Assembly (NCBI GenBank): GCA_963995525.1
Contig: OZ023217.1
Coordinates: forward strand, 21,751,273 to 21,815,272
Origin: Escarpia spicata
Lineage: Eukaryota > Annelida > Polychaeta > Sabellida > Siboglinidae
Reading direction: 5' to 3'
Length of the DNA: 64,000 nt
In this document: positions 47,053 to 59,738 of the stretch, one piece after another
How the letters are laid out: every line of letters starts with the position of its first letter
Position numbering within the stretch: position 1 is the stretch's first letter
Made by a program: the position numbers and the translations under genes
Notes under the pieces: model-generated
Told to the model about the DNA's origin: nothing
The model's input: the letters and a program-made list of their open reading frames with translations, nothing else
Database searches by the model: none

Positions 47053-50000
47053 ATGGTTAGTCTCAACGAGGACGGTCGTCGGAATCAGTGTTCGGGGGTA
47101 TGGTGTTATTAAACTACATTTTCAGTTTGAAATTCGTGAGACACCGAGAGTGATTGCGGTGACAGTGACAGTGACTGAGTTACACACAGCGTGTCGTACT
47201 CGTGTTCACAAATACAATGTCTGGCTATGCTACTTTTGACTTGAAGTTGAGTGAGACTATGTGTGTGACTGTCTTTTCCGAGCTCTGCCTCTGGATTATA
47301 TTTCTATTTCTGCAAGAAACGGAGTAGAATGGAACAGATGTCCATCTGTTGACTGTTGACAATAACAACTTTAAGTTGGTTCTCTTTTTTGTTTCCTCCA
47401 ACAATAAACCAACCGTTGTTTAATGATCAAGATTGATCGGTCAACTCAAATTATGTACAGTATACTGTCACTGTATGGTGTACACTCCAGTTCTTCACAA
47501 TATAACATGGTCTTGTCGACGATGATGCCAATAATATAAACATGCCGTTTTCATACCAATCTGAAGAAACATTTATGAAAGATATCCGTATTGTAACTCC
47601 TTATTACTTATTTGTCTCATGTTATGGAAATAATTGTCAGAAAAGTTGGTTTTAGTGAAATAAATGAAAAAGATATATTGACACACGTGACATAATTGCC
47701 TTGGGAAGTCACGCTCAGTTCTCGTAAGTCATACATGGAGATCGGCGCAGCTAGATCTCACGAGATACAAAGCGACAGATTTTTGGTGTGGGTCGAACAA
47801 CGACCCAGCAACTATATAATGTGGCCACCTGTGGTTCAGGACAAGAGTCAACTGAAGTCAAGGAATATACCAGTGGCAGTATGCACACGCAGTGGTCTGA
47901 TTTAAAAGACAGGTTATGTGATAACAAATTGCACAACTGGTTAAAAAATGGATAAAATAAGTTTGACAGTTAATATATATACAGATATTTAAGTAAGTAT
48001 CCTGGAAAGTTTATCAGCAGCTAAAGAAAGCTGGACATGTTGTGTCTAATGAAGAAACTATTTTTAAAGTGTAAAGCCAAGGCAGCCTTCCCATGTCAGA
48101 CTCAAGTCAGACTAGGTGGCTCTTGCACTGCATGCTGACAGCTGATTGATATTTGATATGTAGAATCACCTTTAGTTGCTTCCGCATGGTGCACTTTATG
48201 GCATTATAAAAGTTGATACAACTTATAATTGTAACTCTGAATCAAAGGGAATACGAGAAACCAACATCAGTGCATTATTTTTGATGCGAGCGATAGTTCT
48301 CGCTCCCTACCGCTCGTGCTAATCGCTCATCTAGGGAGCGATTTATCGCTCGAACTGATTGCCATTATCGCTCACATCACCAGACCTGCTGCATGAAGTG
48401 CCCTCTAGCGGCAAAATATACATCCATTTGTTTAAAACAAAGTCTTCTTGTCACGTAATTTAGCGTTGGCGCGCAGTTACCAATATTTCCCGAGCCATGA
48501 CTTAGAGTTTGCTTATTGCACACTGGGATTCTTGCCATTGTTTGACAGTCGGATCATTAATCAGCTGCAATTTTCTGCACCGGGTAGCGGTGAAATCGAA
48601 ACGGTGCCGACAGCTGTCCCATAAAAACAAAAAAACTTAATCATCAGCGTCATTACACTGCTGTCTTTTTCTGTAACATCATCCATAGTACTTACTGTCT
48701 CAAATGTTTTATCAGCATGCAATGTTTCACTTTGTGCCAACGCTTGATGTCTCGAATTGACCCGATCGAATTAATCTTGCATAATGGATACCGCTATAGC
48801 ACAGCCAGCCTCGATTGCGTTTTGGCATGACTGGGCAGTGGTGTCACCAGACGAACAAACAGGAATGCTCACGCTAAATTATTTGGCATATTTAGGGGAG
48901 CGATTTAACGCTCTCCTGGTTTTTTCAAACATGAAGCACTGCAACGTATTAGCTGGCATATTCATATGTACGTGTCCATGAAACAGCGGCATTCGACATG
49001 TCACTGCAGCATCAAGTTCAAAGAAGCTGTAGGTGCTTATTGGTGAAGTAACGGAGGTGTTTCTCAATGTCAGTCGCCAGGAACTGTAAGATTTCATTGG
49101 AATTCTGAGTAAACCATAGCTATGATAATATTGTTGATTGTACAGTGGAACCTTGCTTTACGGTCACCTCTGTAATACAGCCACCTTGCAATTAAGGTCA
49201 CCCTAGAAGAAATTATTTTCTACATACACTAAAGTATAGGATATTCGTCCCGCTAATACAGTCTCCTCGCTATTTAGGTCACTTTTGTCCAGTCCCAAAG
49301 GTGACCTTAATATTGATGTTCCAATATAGTTGCAAATTGTTAGATAGTATTAACTTTTTATCTGTACAGATCCACATAATTGCCTGTTGTTCCCCTTTGA
49401 AATAAGGGTTAATGGTAGTCATGTGACTTTGCAGGGTTTCTTCTTTGACCCGCCCTATCAGAACCAGGACTCGGAAGAATTACTAACAGACTCGGTCTTC
49501 CTCGGTAGTCAGGACGACTTGCACTTCCGTCACATCAACACCACCTTGGTGATCGTCTTGGAACTAGCACTTACAGTGAGTCATAACCTTTATTGTTAGT
49601 GAAACCGTTGCGTTCTTAGATTCTAATAGTGCCGTGCAACACGCTTATAACGAACTACTTTGTGGGTAGCTAACGAGTTCGTTATACCTGTAAATTCGTT
49701 ATATGCGTGTACACGTTTACCCGCTAGGTGGCAGTGTTGTGTGTGAGTTTTTAAACTATTCGCCAGGTGTCTATCAAACGCAAAGATATTTTGTTGTGTA
49801 ACATTTATTTAGATGACACATAAGACGGTTACAAATGTTAATTTTAAGTGTAGTTATAGCATAAGATCGCAGTTCACCGTCTGTGAAAGTCGTAAAATAC
49901 AGTATGATGTAAACACATGCCATGGCGAGCACGTCACGTCAAAGCACACAAAACACGAACTGTGGCAGGATGGAGCCACAGTAACTACTACTTCTTGTAC

Positions 50001-53000
50001 AACACACACAGAATGACACCAGCTAATCTGCTTCGAAGAAGTCCTCCATTGTTGTTTGTTTGTTGTTGGCTGGGGCACCAGACAACAGGAAATCCTCAAT
50101 CCAGTCACAGTGCACTGCAGTGTTGTCTGACTGCCTAGCCCTGTTAACAGATGAAAAGTCGTATAATGCGCAGCTAACAATCATCTTTGATGGTTTCCTT
50201 CGTTGACTTAACACACACAGAATGGTACCAGTAAATCTGCTTTGAAGAAGTCCTCCATTGATGTTTGTTTGCTGTTGGCTAGGGCACCAAACACAAGGAA
50301 ATCCTCAAGCCAGTCGCAGTGGACTGCAGTGTCTGACTGCATAGTCCTGTTATGAATGGTTTCCCTAGCTCATTGACCTAATTACTTTGGCACTTGCCCT
50401 CTGCGCGGCATGGCTTCCAGGTCACACCGGGAAGTATTTGAGAACAACCGGGCGATTTTCAGTTGGACAGAAATTCGTTATACGGCAAAATTTGTTTGGG
50501 AAAAGGTGTTCGTAATAACTGAATTTGTTATACTCATGTTCGTAATATGCGTGAACACTTATAATGGAAAAGATAGGGAAAAAATCTGTATGTAAGAAAT
50601 TGTTTCGTTATATCCGTCAATTCGTTGTATCCGTGTTTGTTATAAGCGTGTTGCATTGTAATAACTTTTTATACAATAAAATCCAAAGTAAAACTATTTA
50701 GCAGTGTTTACAATTAACTAAAATGTTAAAATATAAAGATTAAACATTGTTAAGATTAAGAGTTGGTTACACAAAAGTAGACTAATTCAAACATACGTAT
50801 TATGTAAGATATAAAATATAATGTACGAATGATGGTTAAATAAATCATTGATATATGTTGCAGTTACCATCAAATATGAATTAATAATAAATAGTAATCA
50901 ATAAATAACTAAAATAATTAATTATTCGTTGTCAGGTAAAAATAATAAAATATATTGTGCTACTTGACAGTAAAGGTTATTTTTTATATAGTGAACACAC
51001 GCTTAAATTTAAAATTCTAGCTTGAGACATTTCTATGGATCTGCTTATTTAATGTGTGGCAGTAGTGTGCTGATTGAAAGCTACAAAGTCAATGGCAGCT
51101 AAGTTGAACAGACTTACAAAATTCCAAATCATTGTTTATCGGTCGGATCACAAGAACATGATAAAACTAAGAGTACGTGGTAACCAAATATCACTAACTC
51201 AGGCTAATGAATAATTCTAGTTGGTTGAAACCAATTGCTTAAAATTTGCTTATAAAAATATAACTTTCTTTATTGTATTGTCTATTTCAGATCTGCCTTG
51301 GTATTGTGACATTTGCAGTACCCTTTGCTTGTGGAACTGACAAGTGTGGAATATCAGCATTCTCCATCGTTGTCTACACCCACGCCACCTGGTGGTTTGT
51401 AGTGCTACTAGCAGACCGTTACTTGCGATGGCAACACAACCTGTCTCGGACGTATGGCTACTTGGAGTTCTATCGACAGACCAAGAATATCCGTCGTTGG
51501 CCCGTGATGGTCTTCTCTGCTGGTCAGTGGGTCAAAGTTCAAACCTGGTACCAAAAACTGTAATTACCATATTTATTCTATTTAAGCGTACAGTACGCTT
51601 AACAAATATTTGAGACACAAAAATATGTCCAATTTTGCATTCCAATAAGTGTACAGGGGTGAACATCCATTTCTGGGGTTCCTGGGTACAGCCATCTCAG
51701 CAGACATGACTGGCAAGTGATTTATTCATCCATACGAGCAAAAAGATAGCAGAACACTGTAATCTGATAATTTAGGTCAACCATTCAATAATTTTTCATC
51801 ACTGAGCTTTGAATCTAGTGTGATATTGGTAGAATTAGATTTCAATGGTGGATTCAACAGTCAAGATTGGCATTGGAGATCACTTTTACCGGGTAAGACA
51901 CTGCTGAAACGGAATGTGTACACTAAGTAGGGCATGTACATATAGTAGAACGAATACGGTACATGTTTTTTTGAGTCTGAAACTTACTAAAGTCACTACC
52001 AACAACTGTATGTTATAATTAAAACACATTAAAATTATTTAACCAATATAGGCTGAATAAAAACAATATGTCATTGAACAATTTGCACAATGTCATTTCC
52101 ATAACACTCATGCCACGTCCACAATGGACATCATATTGCAGACAGCTCCATAATTATTTACAACATTAACTAATCTAAATAACAAAAAATTGTACTTCCA
52201 AAACTGACCATGCAAACTAACTTTTCAGCTCAAGTGTGGAGCACTGGTTGTACACCTGTATTAGTAAACCTGTCGGTCGTGATTACACGTCTGTACATCC
52301 GATTCTGAAGGATGTCTAATCCTCTGTATGGCGCCTCTAGGGATTGAATCGCAAACCAGAGTACCCTTCCAATCCGTGCACATGTCCACTCAGACTTCAG
52401 TGTTTGAATGGAGTCGCTGTGTGTTTTAAGACTTCCTAATTTATTACAGCTATAGCGATGAAAAACAAAACGAGTTACGACCATACTTTTGTATAACTAA
52501 CAGCTTGTTATCACAAAACAAATGACGGACCGTACAATGATAATAAAGAGTGCAAGCACTCCTATCCTGACTCCCATCCCGGGGCAGATTGCGCCAGTCG
52601 CTCGTCCAACAGTCGAACCAATTTGATACCTCGGTGTGTTTATGCCATCATTCCACATTGTTTCAGATATACAGTACATTGTTACAAAATATTGATTTGT
52701 GGGCACTTTTGAGGCCCAAATAGCACTCCAGTTTGCGTCAACATGTGATTTATTAATAGTGCTTGTTTCAAGTGCGGCGTGCAGTAACCCGCAACCGCAG
52801 CGACACACAGTGATTCAAACCTGAGCGAGCGCTATTTAGTCACAACTGTCATAATACCAAAATCGGGGTGGGCCCAGATTCTACACAACGTCGCAATTAA
52901 GTGTCCACAAAGTAATGTGCAGTTCCATCTGCTGCCTATTGGCTATTCCAATGCTACTGTCATCACGACGGTCAGATTTCCCGCCACTGTAACAAATTCA

Positions 53001-56000
53001 GGAGCCTTCCAAAGTGAGTTGTGGTTTTTTCGATATCCTTAGGTTAGCCTTAGGAGATCTCCCAATGTGATATTTACATGCAAGCCAAGGCATCTAGTAG
53101 ACTAGCACGCCCTCTCATAAGTGAGGAAGGCTGCTCTAACTGGTTGTATCAGTTGTGATATTTAGAAAACAATACTTGCAAATAAGTGGGACCCTAGCTA
53201 CGGGCTTGGGACCCCCTTAAAAGAAGACTGGGGGTCCCGAGGACCCTTGAACACAAACATCCAGGTAAACCCCTGAACTGTGATCAAAAGAATTGTAGTT
53301 ATTTATTATTACAATCAAGATTTCCTGGATTATACTTATAGTGTGCATTTGTATATCAGTCCGAATACTGCCAGATAAATGAAATAATCAAAGATCACTT
53401 ATTTATTACAGGCATTCTCGTGTTATAAATGTGAATTGAAGCACATGGTTTTCATCTGTGCCATTCCTACATAAATCGCCCCTCAAATGTTTAATGAATT
53501 CTAAGTCATTAACAAAATATCTGTGTTGTAGGCAATGCCCTTCTACTGATCATCCTCACCCTGTTACATGACTACTGCAGTAGGGAGACTGACCACTGTC
53601 CAGGCTTCCTCGTGCCACTCCCCACGTCCAGCTACCTTCAGGCTGTGATCACTCTCGAGATGGTGGCTGTCATCCCCGGCCTTGTGGTCTACCTGGGTAG
53701 GTGTTCAGCTCAGTCACTGTCTGCGACCTACCACACTATGGTGGGTATTACCATAAGTTCCTGTGTACAGTACGCCCCCATGTATAATACACTCCCCGAC
53801 TTTTTGCACAATTCTGACAGAATTCCTACATTACCAAGTAAAATAAATGACTTTTTCTATGCTTTGCTACATTTCACAGAGTACGTATTTCTGGGTCATG
53901 TCCAGTCGGAGAAAGGTTTCTTTAGCGCTAGCACCATGTGTAATGTGCACCCTGACTTTTAAGTACAAATTAAGGAAAACATGCGTAATATACACGGAAA
54001 CTTATGGTAATTTGCAAAATTGTTTTGCATTTTTTGTATTGCACAGATCATGAGCTGTAGAAATATATTCAGTAGTTTTTGACTTTTTATTAGCAGCTGC
54101 ATCTGAATAAGGATACAGTGGTAATTTATTTTAATGTTGCTGCCCTAATGTTGCATTATTTTTAATATGTTGGGTACATATTATACAGTCGAATGTCGCT
54201 TTGTGGTCACCTTAATAAAACTGCCATATCACTATTAAAGTCACCCTAGGACAGTCACACATTATTTCCTAAGAAATTAGTCCCATTAATACAGTCACCT
54301 CACTATTCAGGTCACTTTGTCCAGTGCTGAGTATGACCTTAACCCTGCGACCGGCCAACGAAAATCTACAGTAGCATGCAGTTACAGTAAAAATCATAGC
54401 TTTGCTAATACTTATCATAAAAACATGAGTGGTGTATCATTTTATTACTAAAGGAATATTTTATTATACTAAAATCTACATAACATTACATAATCAAGGG
54501 GATATTATTATGTGAACTTCATCCACATTTTTTTTTTTTTAAACATGTTTTATCCTGCTACCAGATAATTACCAAGTAGATTATGCCCTACATCAAATGA
54601 GACAAATGTAGCCACACATGTTAGCTGCCAAACAACATAATAATTAATCAAATCCGTTGAGAACTTTTATTTTTATAACTTTTTTTGGCATCAGACTAGG
54701 TCGATACAAGCAGGCTGATCACTACTGCGTTCGCTACTGGCACACACCAGCGGCTCAACCGGAAATATATCGCATTGCCAAATTGTTGAAAAAGCATCTA
54801 AAGTTGTTCTAACTATCTGAACTAATATAATAATTTTCATGAATACTGTCATGCATTTTGTTGAAATATTGATGTAGAAACTTGAGGTAATCCAAAGTAA
54901 ACTTTCGAAGTGAACAATTCTTTGAAACAATGTCCGCCATTGTGTTGTTGACATCAGCCTCGGTGGCACTGTGTTTCAAATGCTTTGTTAGGATTAGCTG
55001 AATTAGCTTAGACAGACGATGTCATTTTGGCAGATTGGCCAATAACAGAGCTTTCTATTGATACTGCGTGTGGTGTGTCTGGGCTTAATGAATGGATACG
55101 TAAATTCATAATGTGGTGCATAGTGAAACTACCCAAATTTGGAAGCAACAATGTTTTGTCGGCTAGACTGTCACGAGGTCTCATTCAATCTGTTCATAAA
55201 TATATATATGCCATCTTGAAAAATCTGTCGGCGATACCAAATGTTCGTGTGTCAGTTACCGTGCACGGAAACTAAAAATGTTACTGTAAAGCACTAAAGG
55301 TAGGTACCATCGGCCGATGAATCGGCGCTGACCGGTGACAGGGATAATAATGAGGTTCCACTGTACATAGTAATGTCAACATTTTGTGAGATTTGAGCAA
55401 CAGACAGTTGGATATCATAATAGTTTTATACATGAAAAATAACAGCAGCGTGTTTAGTATATTTTATTCTCATAATTTTCTGTCTGTTTAGTGAAAACTG
55501 TGAAGTTCAACAAAAATCAGCCATCACCAGATGTTACACAAGAGGACACTATGTCAGCATTCCTTCATTCTCAGGCTCATGCAAGTGACGTAGGTTTCAG
55601 GTAAGTGACACGAGCTGACACTGTCAGCATTCATTCATTCTCAGACTCGAGCAAGTGACGTAGGTTTCAGGTAAGTGACACAGGACACTATGTCAGCATT
55701 CCTTTACTCTCAGACTCACACAAGTGACGTAGGTTTCAGGTAAGAGACACAGGACACTATGTCAACATTCCTTTACTCTCAGACTCATGCAAGTGACATA
55801 GGTTTCAGGTAAGTGACACAGGAGGACACTATGCCAGCATTCTCTAGTGATAATATTTCACCAGCTGTTTATAATATTTATCCAAATGATGTCGCTTGAG
55901 CAAATAGAAAAGGGTTCTCTCTCCTTCTGCATTAGATATAAGAAACAAAAAATCTGGAAAAAAAGATGTCATAAGAAGCATATGAAACATAATAGTGTGA

Positions 56001-56686
56001 GTCTCTGGCTAAGGCAGTTACCTGCCCACTTTCTGTCCTGTGTCCTGTGTGAATAACCATGTGACTGTCCTGTCTTCTGGTATTCGCTGCCGATTGACAT
56101 AAAATGTAGTCAAACCCTATCACTGTTCAGAGTCTTAAAATGCATATGTTAAAAGCAGTATACAGTTGACATTTTACTGACAATTTACTTTCTTGAACAT
56201 TTTACTGCCAAACTCATACGTTTGTTCATATATGTATGATTGTATGTACGTAAATATTATAATTATTATTCTATACCTATAAATTATTAACTGTTTAATT
56301 AATAGTTTTATTTTTTATTATTTAAAAAATCTTATTTAACTATTCTTATAATTATATAATGATTTTTCTTGATTTACATTCTATTTGCATTATGCACATA
56401 ATTATGCTATAGTTAATGTGTTACATGTAATTACATTTTGTAAATTTGTTGTACTTTGAGCATTTTATTGGAAATGGTGCTTTCTAAAATTTTTATAATT
56501 ATTTTGATATTATTATTACTTGACTGCAGGGACGAGACGTTTCTGGATGACGTGTTGGAGAAGCAGGCCGACCTGATCCGCTACTTGAAACAACACAACG
56601 CCCACCTCGGTCGAAAGATCCTACAGCTAACCACACAACTGAATGAGGCAAGGGGCACAGGGTCACCACAGCCTCAGACCAGCTAG
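47053..56686 (+). CDS. TMEM192: TMEM192, lysosomal/late endosomal four-pass membrane protein, 6 exons
   Basis: Coding exons 47053-47097, 49435-49575, 51291-51522, 53532-53696, 55492-55600 and 56530-56686 total 849 bp, 282 residues; human TMEM192 has 271. Phases 0,0,1,1,2 agree at every junction and all acceptors are AG. The N-terminus ([10 protein letters not shown]) is cytosolic-like, with an acidic dileucine DSEELL near residue 27 that fits lysosomal sorting. Four hydrophobic segments lie near residues 50-75, 83-105, 132-155 and 172-195. [11 protein letters not shown] and FSAGNALLL match the family loop and TM3. The C-terminal exon ([18 protein letters not shown]) is a coiled coil. The human dimerising C-terminal cysteine has no counterpart in this exon. 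Exon 1 is short and its donor (GGG|GTATGG) weak, so it is the least certain part. TMEM192 is a lysosomal membrane homodimer whose biochemical role is unsettled. Confidence 0.9.
47098..49142. other. TMEM192 intron 1, first part
   Basis: No repeat element recognised except a patch at 48287-48375 rich in GAGCGAT/ATCGCTC in both orientations. Short frames at 47696-47936 and 48784-48981 lack domains. Confidence 0.4.
49143..49312 (+). mobile_element. MITE family F, copy 2, in TMEM192 intron 1
   Basis: Begins ACAGTGGAACCTTGCTTTA, then CGGTCACCTCTGTAATACAG and TTAAGGTCACCCTAG, matching 11530-11712 (reverse) and 54187-54356. It ends 120 bp before the exon 2 acceptor. Confidence 0.55.
49629..50658 (-). 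mobile_element. pogo/Tigger-like element remnant in TMEM192 intron 2
   Basis: Perfect 17-bp inverted ends TGCAACACGCTTATAAC (49635-49651) and its complement (50639-50655), each with TA just outside. On the minus strand, 50214-50023 encodes a transposase-like C-terminus with [14 protein letters not shown] and QTTMEDFF. A second tandem copy near 50350-50233 encodes [13 protein letters not shown] and [13 protein letters not shown]-terminal T-x-x-DFF pattern is common in Tigger/jerky-type transposases. The catalytic domain is missing. Confidence 0.6.
50659..51290. other. TMEM192 intron 2, distal part
   Basis: Very AT-rich; no gene or repeat supported. Confidence 0.4.
51565..51961 (-). mobile_element. 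MITE family A, copy 3, in TMEM192 intron 3
   Basis: This 397-bp copy in reverse orientation to copy 1 has ends TACCATATTTATTCTA and the complement of GAACGAATACGGTA. The AAGCGTACAGTACGCTT palindrome and the TCATCACTGAGCTTTGAA block are both retained. It starts 43 bp after the exon 3 donor. Confidence 0.7.
51970..53531. other. TMEM192 intron 3, remaining part
   Basis: No host exon seen. Minus-strand frames of 103 codons (52808-52497) and 84 codons (52484-52230) are adjacent but have no recognisable domain. Confidence 0.35.
53749..54012. mobile_element. Small MITE with TTACCATAAGTT ends, in TMEM192 intron 4
   Basis: TTACCATAAGTTCCTGTGTA at the left pairs with the complement of TACACGGAAACTTATGGTAA at the right, giving about 264 bp between outer ends. 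It is non-coding and starts 53 bp after the exon 4 donor. Confidence 0.6.
54187..55373 (+). mobile_element. MITE family F, copy 3, possibly a longer element
   Basis: 54187-54356 matches the family F block (TACAGTCGAATGTCGCTTT then GGTCACC). The sequence at 55355-55373 (GAGGTTCCACTGTA) is complementary to a family F start, so the whole 1.2 kb may be one element. The 82-codon frame at 55027-55275 has no recognisable domain. Confidence 0.4.
55548..55835 (+). repeat. Tandem duplication of the 3' end of TMEM192 exon 5 with its splice donor
   Basis: Four copies of a 69-70 bp unit each end GTAGGTTTCAG|GTAAGTGACAC or a close variant. Donor GT positions are 55601, 55671, 55740 and 55809, followed by a partial fifth unit. 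Only the first donor keeps the frame into exon 6; the others add 70, 139 and 208 bases. Confidence 0.85.
55840..56529. other. TMEM192 intron 5, remaining part
   Basis: Strongly AT-rich; no repeat or exon supported. Confidence 0.45.
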
Positions 56687-56790
56687 GTGGTCATCTAGTG
56701 GTTAAACAACCACACCTGTTGCTTGACACTTACCAAATTGCTGGTTGCTATCAAGACATATATGTTGGGACATGTTCTCATCGTGATAGC

Positions 56791-57803
56791 ATTAGGACAA
56801 GGGGTGTGTTCTGATAAGTCATGTTCCATGTCACGGTTGCTCTAGAACAAGGGATGTGTTCTGATAAGTCATGTTCCATGTCACGGTTGCTCTAGAACAA
56901 GGGGTATGTTCTGATAAGTCATGTTCCATGTCACGGTTGCTCTAGAACAAGGGGTGTGTTCTGATAAGTCATGTTCCATGTCACGGTTGCTCTAGAACAA
57001 GGGGTGTGTTCTGATAAGTCATGTTCCATGTCACGGTTGCTCTAGAACAAGGGGTGTGTTCTGATAAGTCATGTTCCATGTCACGGTTGCTCTAGAACAA
57101 GGGGTGTGTTCTGATAAGTCATGTTCCATGTCACGGTTGCTCTAGAACAAGGGGTGTGTTCTGATAAGTCATGTTCCATGTCACGGTTGCTCTAGAACAA
57201 GGGGTGTGTTCTGATAAGTCATGTTCCATGTCACGGTTGCTCTAGAACAAGGGGTGTGTTCTGATAAGTCATGTTCCATGTCACGGTTGCTCTAGAACAA
57301 GGGGTGTGTTCTGATAAGTCATGTTCCATGTCACGGTTGCTCTAGAACAAGGGGTGTGTTCTGATAAGTCATGTTCCATGTCACGGTTGCTCTAGAACAA
57401 GGGGTGTGTTCTGATAAGTCATGTTCCATGTCACGGTTGCTCTAGAACAAGGGGTGTGTTCTGATAAGTCATGTTCCATGTCACGGTTGCTCTAGAACAA
57501 GGGGTGTGTTCTGATAAGTCATGTTCCATGTCACGGTTGCTCTAGAACAAGGGGTGTGTTCTGATAAGTCATGTTCCATGTCACGGTTGCTCTAGAACAA
57601 GGGGTGTGTTCTGATAAGTCATGTTCCATGTCACGGTTGCTCTAGAACAAGGGGTGTGTTCTGATAAGTCATGTTCCATGTCACGATTGCTCTAGAACAA
57701 GGGGTGTGTTCTGATAAGTCATGTTCCATGTCACGGTTGCTCTAGAACAAGGGGTGTGTTCTGATAAGTCATCTTCCATGTCACGTTTTGCTCTAGGACA
57801 TGG
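56791..57803. repeat. 50-bp satellite array, about 20 copies, in the TMEM192 3' region
   Basis: The unit is ctgataagtcatgttccatg, tcacggttgctctagaacaa, ggggtgtgtt, repeated head to tail. Copies are nearly identical, with only a few single-base variants near 56850, 56905, 57685 and 57773. The array starts about 105 bp after the TMEM192 stop codon. High uniformity implies recent expansion or homogenisation. Confidence 0.95.
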
Positions 57804-58525
57804 CGTTTGTCCCGACTCCAGTTCTCTTCCAGACTTCAGGTACAGTGATAACAAACATAAGGCCAGGTTTACACAAGCCACTGCGGGCAAACAGATTGCA
57901 ACTTGAATGCCTGCCAAATTGCATTTGATAAGCCCATAATTTGTTTTGCAATTTGATTATTTCACCTGCGAAAAACTGTATACGGTAGATATGAGGTGAA
58001 GTTTGGCGACTCCAAGTAGCTGTTTTGATGGTTAGGTTCAGGTGCATAGCCGTCACCTCATTGCCGTGACAATATCGCTTGTAAACCTGGCTTTACACTA
58101 CATGACATTTACTAGCACATGTCTCGTTCCTGTTAGTTACCAGTCGGTACGTTGAATCTGAACATATTTATAATACAGCATTACAGGAGTTAGTGCTAGA
58201 CGTATCGTTTTGTGTTCTTTATCAAGACTGATATTAATGCTGTGTATGTGGAAATGTTTTATCCGCTATTATTTGGAAGTGTTCTTGATACATGAAGTGT
58301 AAATGATAAATGTAACTGTAAATAATGATGTTTACTTTCTACCAATAGCTAGATTCAATAATTTTAATTATATGATGGTAATTAGATTTATAGAGATGTT
58401 ACGTATCGATACTATACTTACAGACTCTTGTACATACAATTAGATGCAATGTTTCTGCCTGTTGTCATGTTTTTTTATGATGTAAATATACTAGTGAGGC
58501 CAAATATTTATAAGTGGAATGTTGA

Positions 58526-58531
58526 AATAAA
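58526..58531 (+). terminator. Candidate polyadenylation signal for TMEM192
   Basis: AATAAA in 'gttgaaataaactgc'. If used, the 3' UTR would include the whole satellite. A second AATAAA is at 58792-58797. There is no direct evidence of use. Confidence 0.3.
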
Positions 58532-58906
58532 CTGCATGTTGGGTGTGATTATACACTAACATTTTACACTTATAATGATTAATCAATAACATAGTTTGGA
58601 ATTAATTTCATTGCGTATAATATATAAAATTTATATCATTTGTATACGGTATATCCCAGGCCGTGAAAAAATGATGTACAAAATTGTTGTATTACATAGC
58701 GCAGTATCCAGGCCTTGATTACTTGAAATAGTTCACTTGGTACACCTGTTATATTCATTGTACTGCATCCATGTTTTGTTGTTACTTTTGAAATAAAAAT
58801 TTTACTGATGACTGAAAAATGTAATGCTTCAAGAGCGTTGACAATTAAATTTCTTTTGTTTGTAGTTGTAACAAAATCGTTAGAGTTGGGCTCAGCAACT
58901 GGTTAA

Positions 58907-59575
58907 GGCCAGACACCCCAGGTGAAATGGTGTTTTTTGACAAAAAATACTGAAAATGGTTTTCTGCCAGATTATTATACCTTTGTATGCATACTATCAA
59001 TAAAGTTCACTTCTGTGACAATTATATACCTCTAAGTGAGTTTTAATCATGGATCAAGCATGTCGATATCATGTAATGAAATCCATTATGCAATCTTTGA
59101 CAGCCATTTTCTCAAAAACATTTTTCTTCAAATTTCTGCATTTGGAAACGGGATATCTCTTGGAATAATTATGCTATATAAATAATGTTTTCAGTGTTGC
59201 ATTCAGCATATTCTACTGTGTGCAATGATCAGACATTTAAAAAAAAATCATGAATAGTTTGAAAGATATAGCCATATGTGTTGCCAAAAAACAAGATAAA
59301 TAAAAAATAAATACTCTGGTCATTTCATAATAGAATCTATAGCGAACATGGATTTGCAAGAATTATAACTATATGGATTAAATAAAAAATGGCAGTGTTT
59401 CCAAATTTGCTCAAAATGACAGCCATTTTGTTTGTTACCATGGAAACAGGGGGTCTGGCTGAAAAAAGTTCAATATATATTTTACTCGGTAAGACACATT
59501 TCATGCCTTGGGCAGAAAAAATTGAACTGTTTGCACAAATAAAAAAATAATCCTATCTACCTGCCGTGTCTGGCC
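58907..59575. mobile_element. piggyBac-type MITE between TTAA duplications
   Basis: TTAA (58903-58906) precedes GGCCAGACAC, and GTGTCTGGCC precedes TTAA (59576-59579). The inverted ends plus TTAA target duplication are the hallmark of piggyBac. The 669-bp interior is AT-rich without a transposase. Confidence 0.75.
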
Positions 59576-59738
59576 TTAACTTGTACGATCTTGACTCTAA
59601 TAATTATCTCAAGTCTCAAGACATGGAGTCCCTGACTGACTTGAATAAAGTCCACATGTGGGATGGGAGTTGGGTATGAGGAAATAAATGACTGCAAAAA
59701 TTACTTCAATTAGTCCAGTACCTAGGATAGGGAGACAC

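Noticed and set aside
47696..48981. Frames at 47696-47905 and 48784-48981 as extra TMEM192 exons
   Set aside because: The six-exon model is already complete in phase and length; these frames show no family similarity.
52230..52808. Two adjacent minus-strand frames in TMEM192 intron 3, the first with a hydrophobic tail
   Set aside because: No recognised family, different frames, and no splice link that I could support.
56791..57803. CRISPR-like array
   Set aside because: Units are contiguous 50-bp copies without unique spacers, in an animal genome; it is a satellite.
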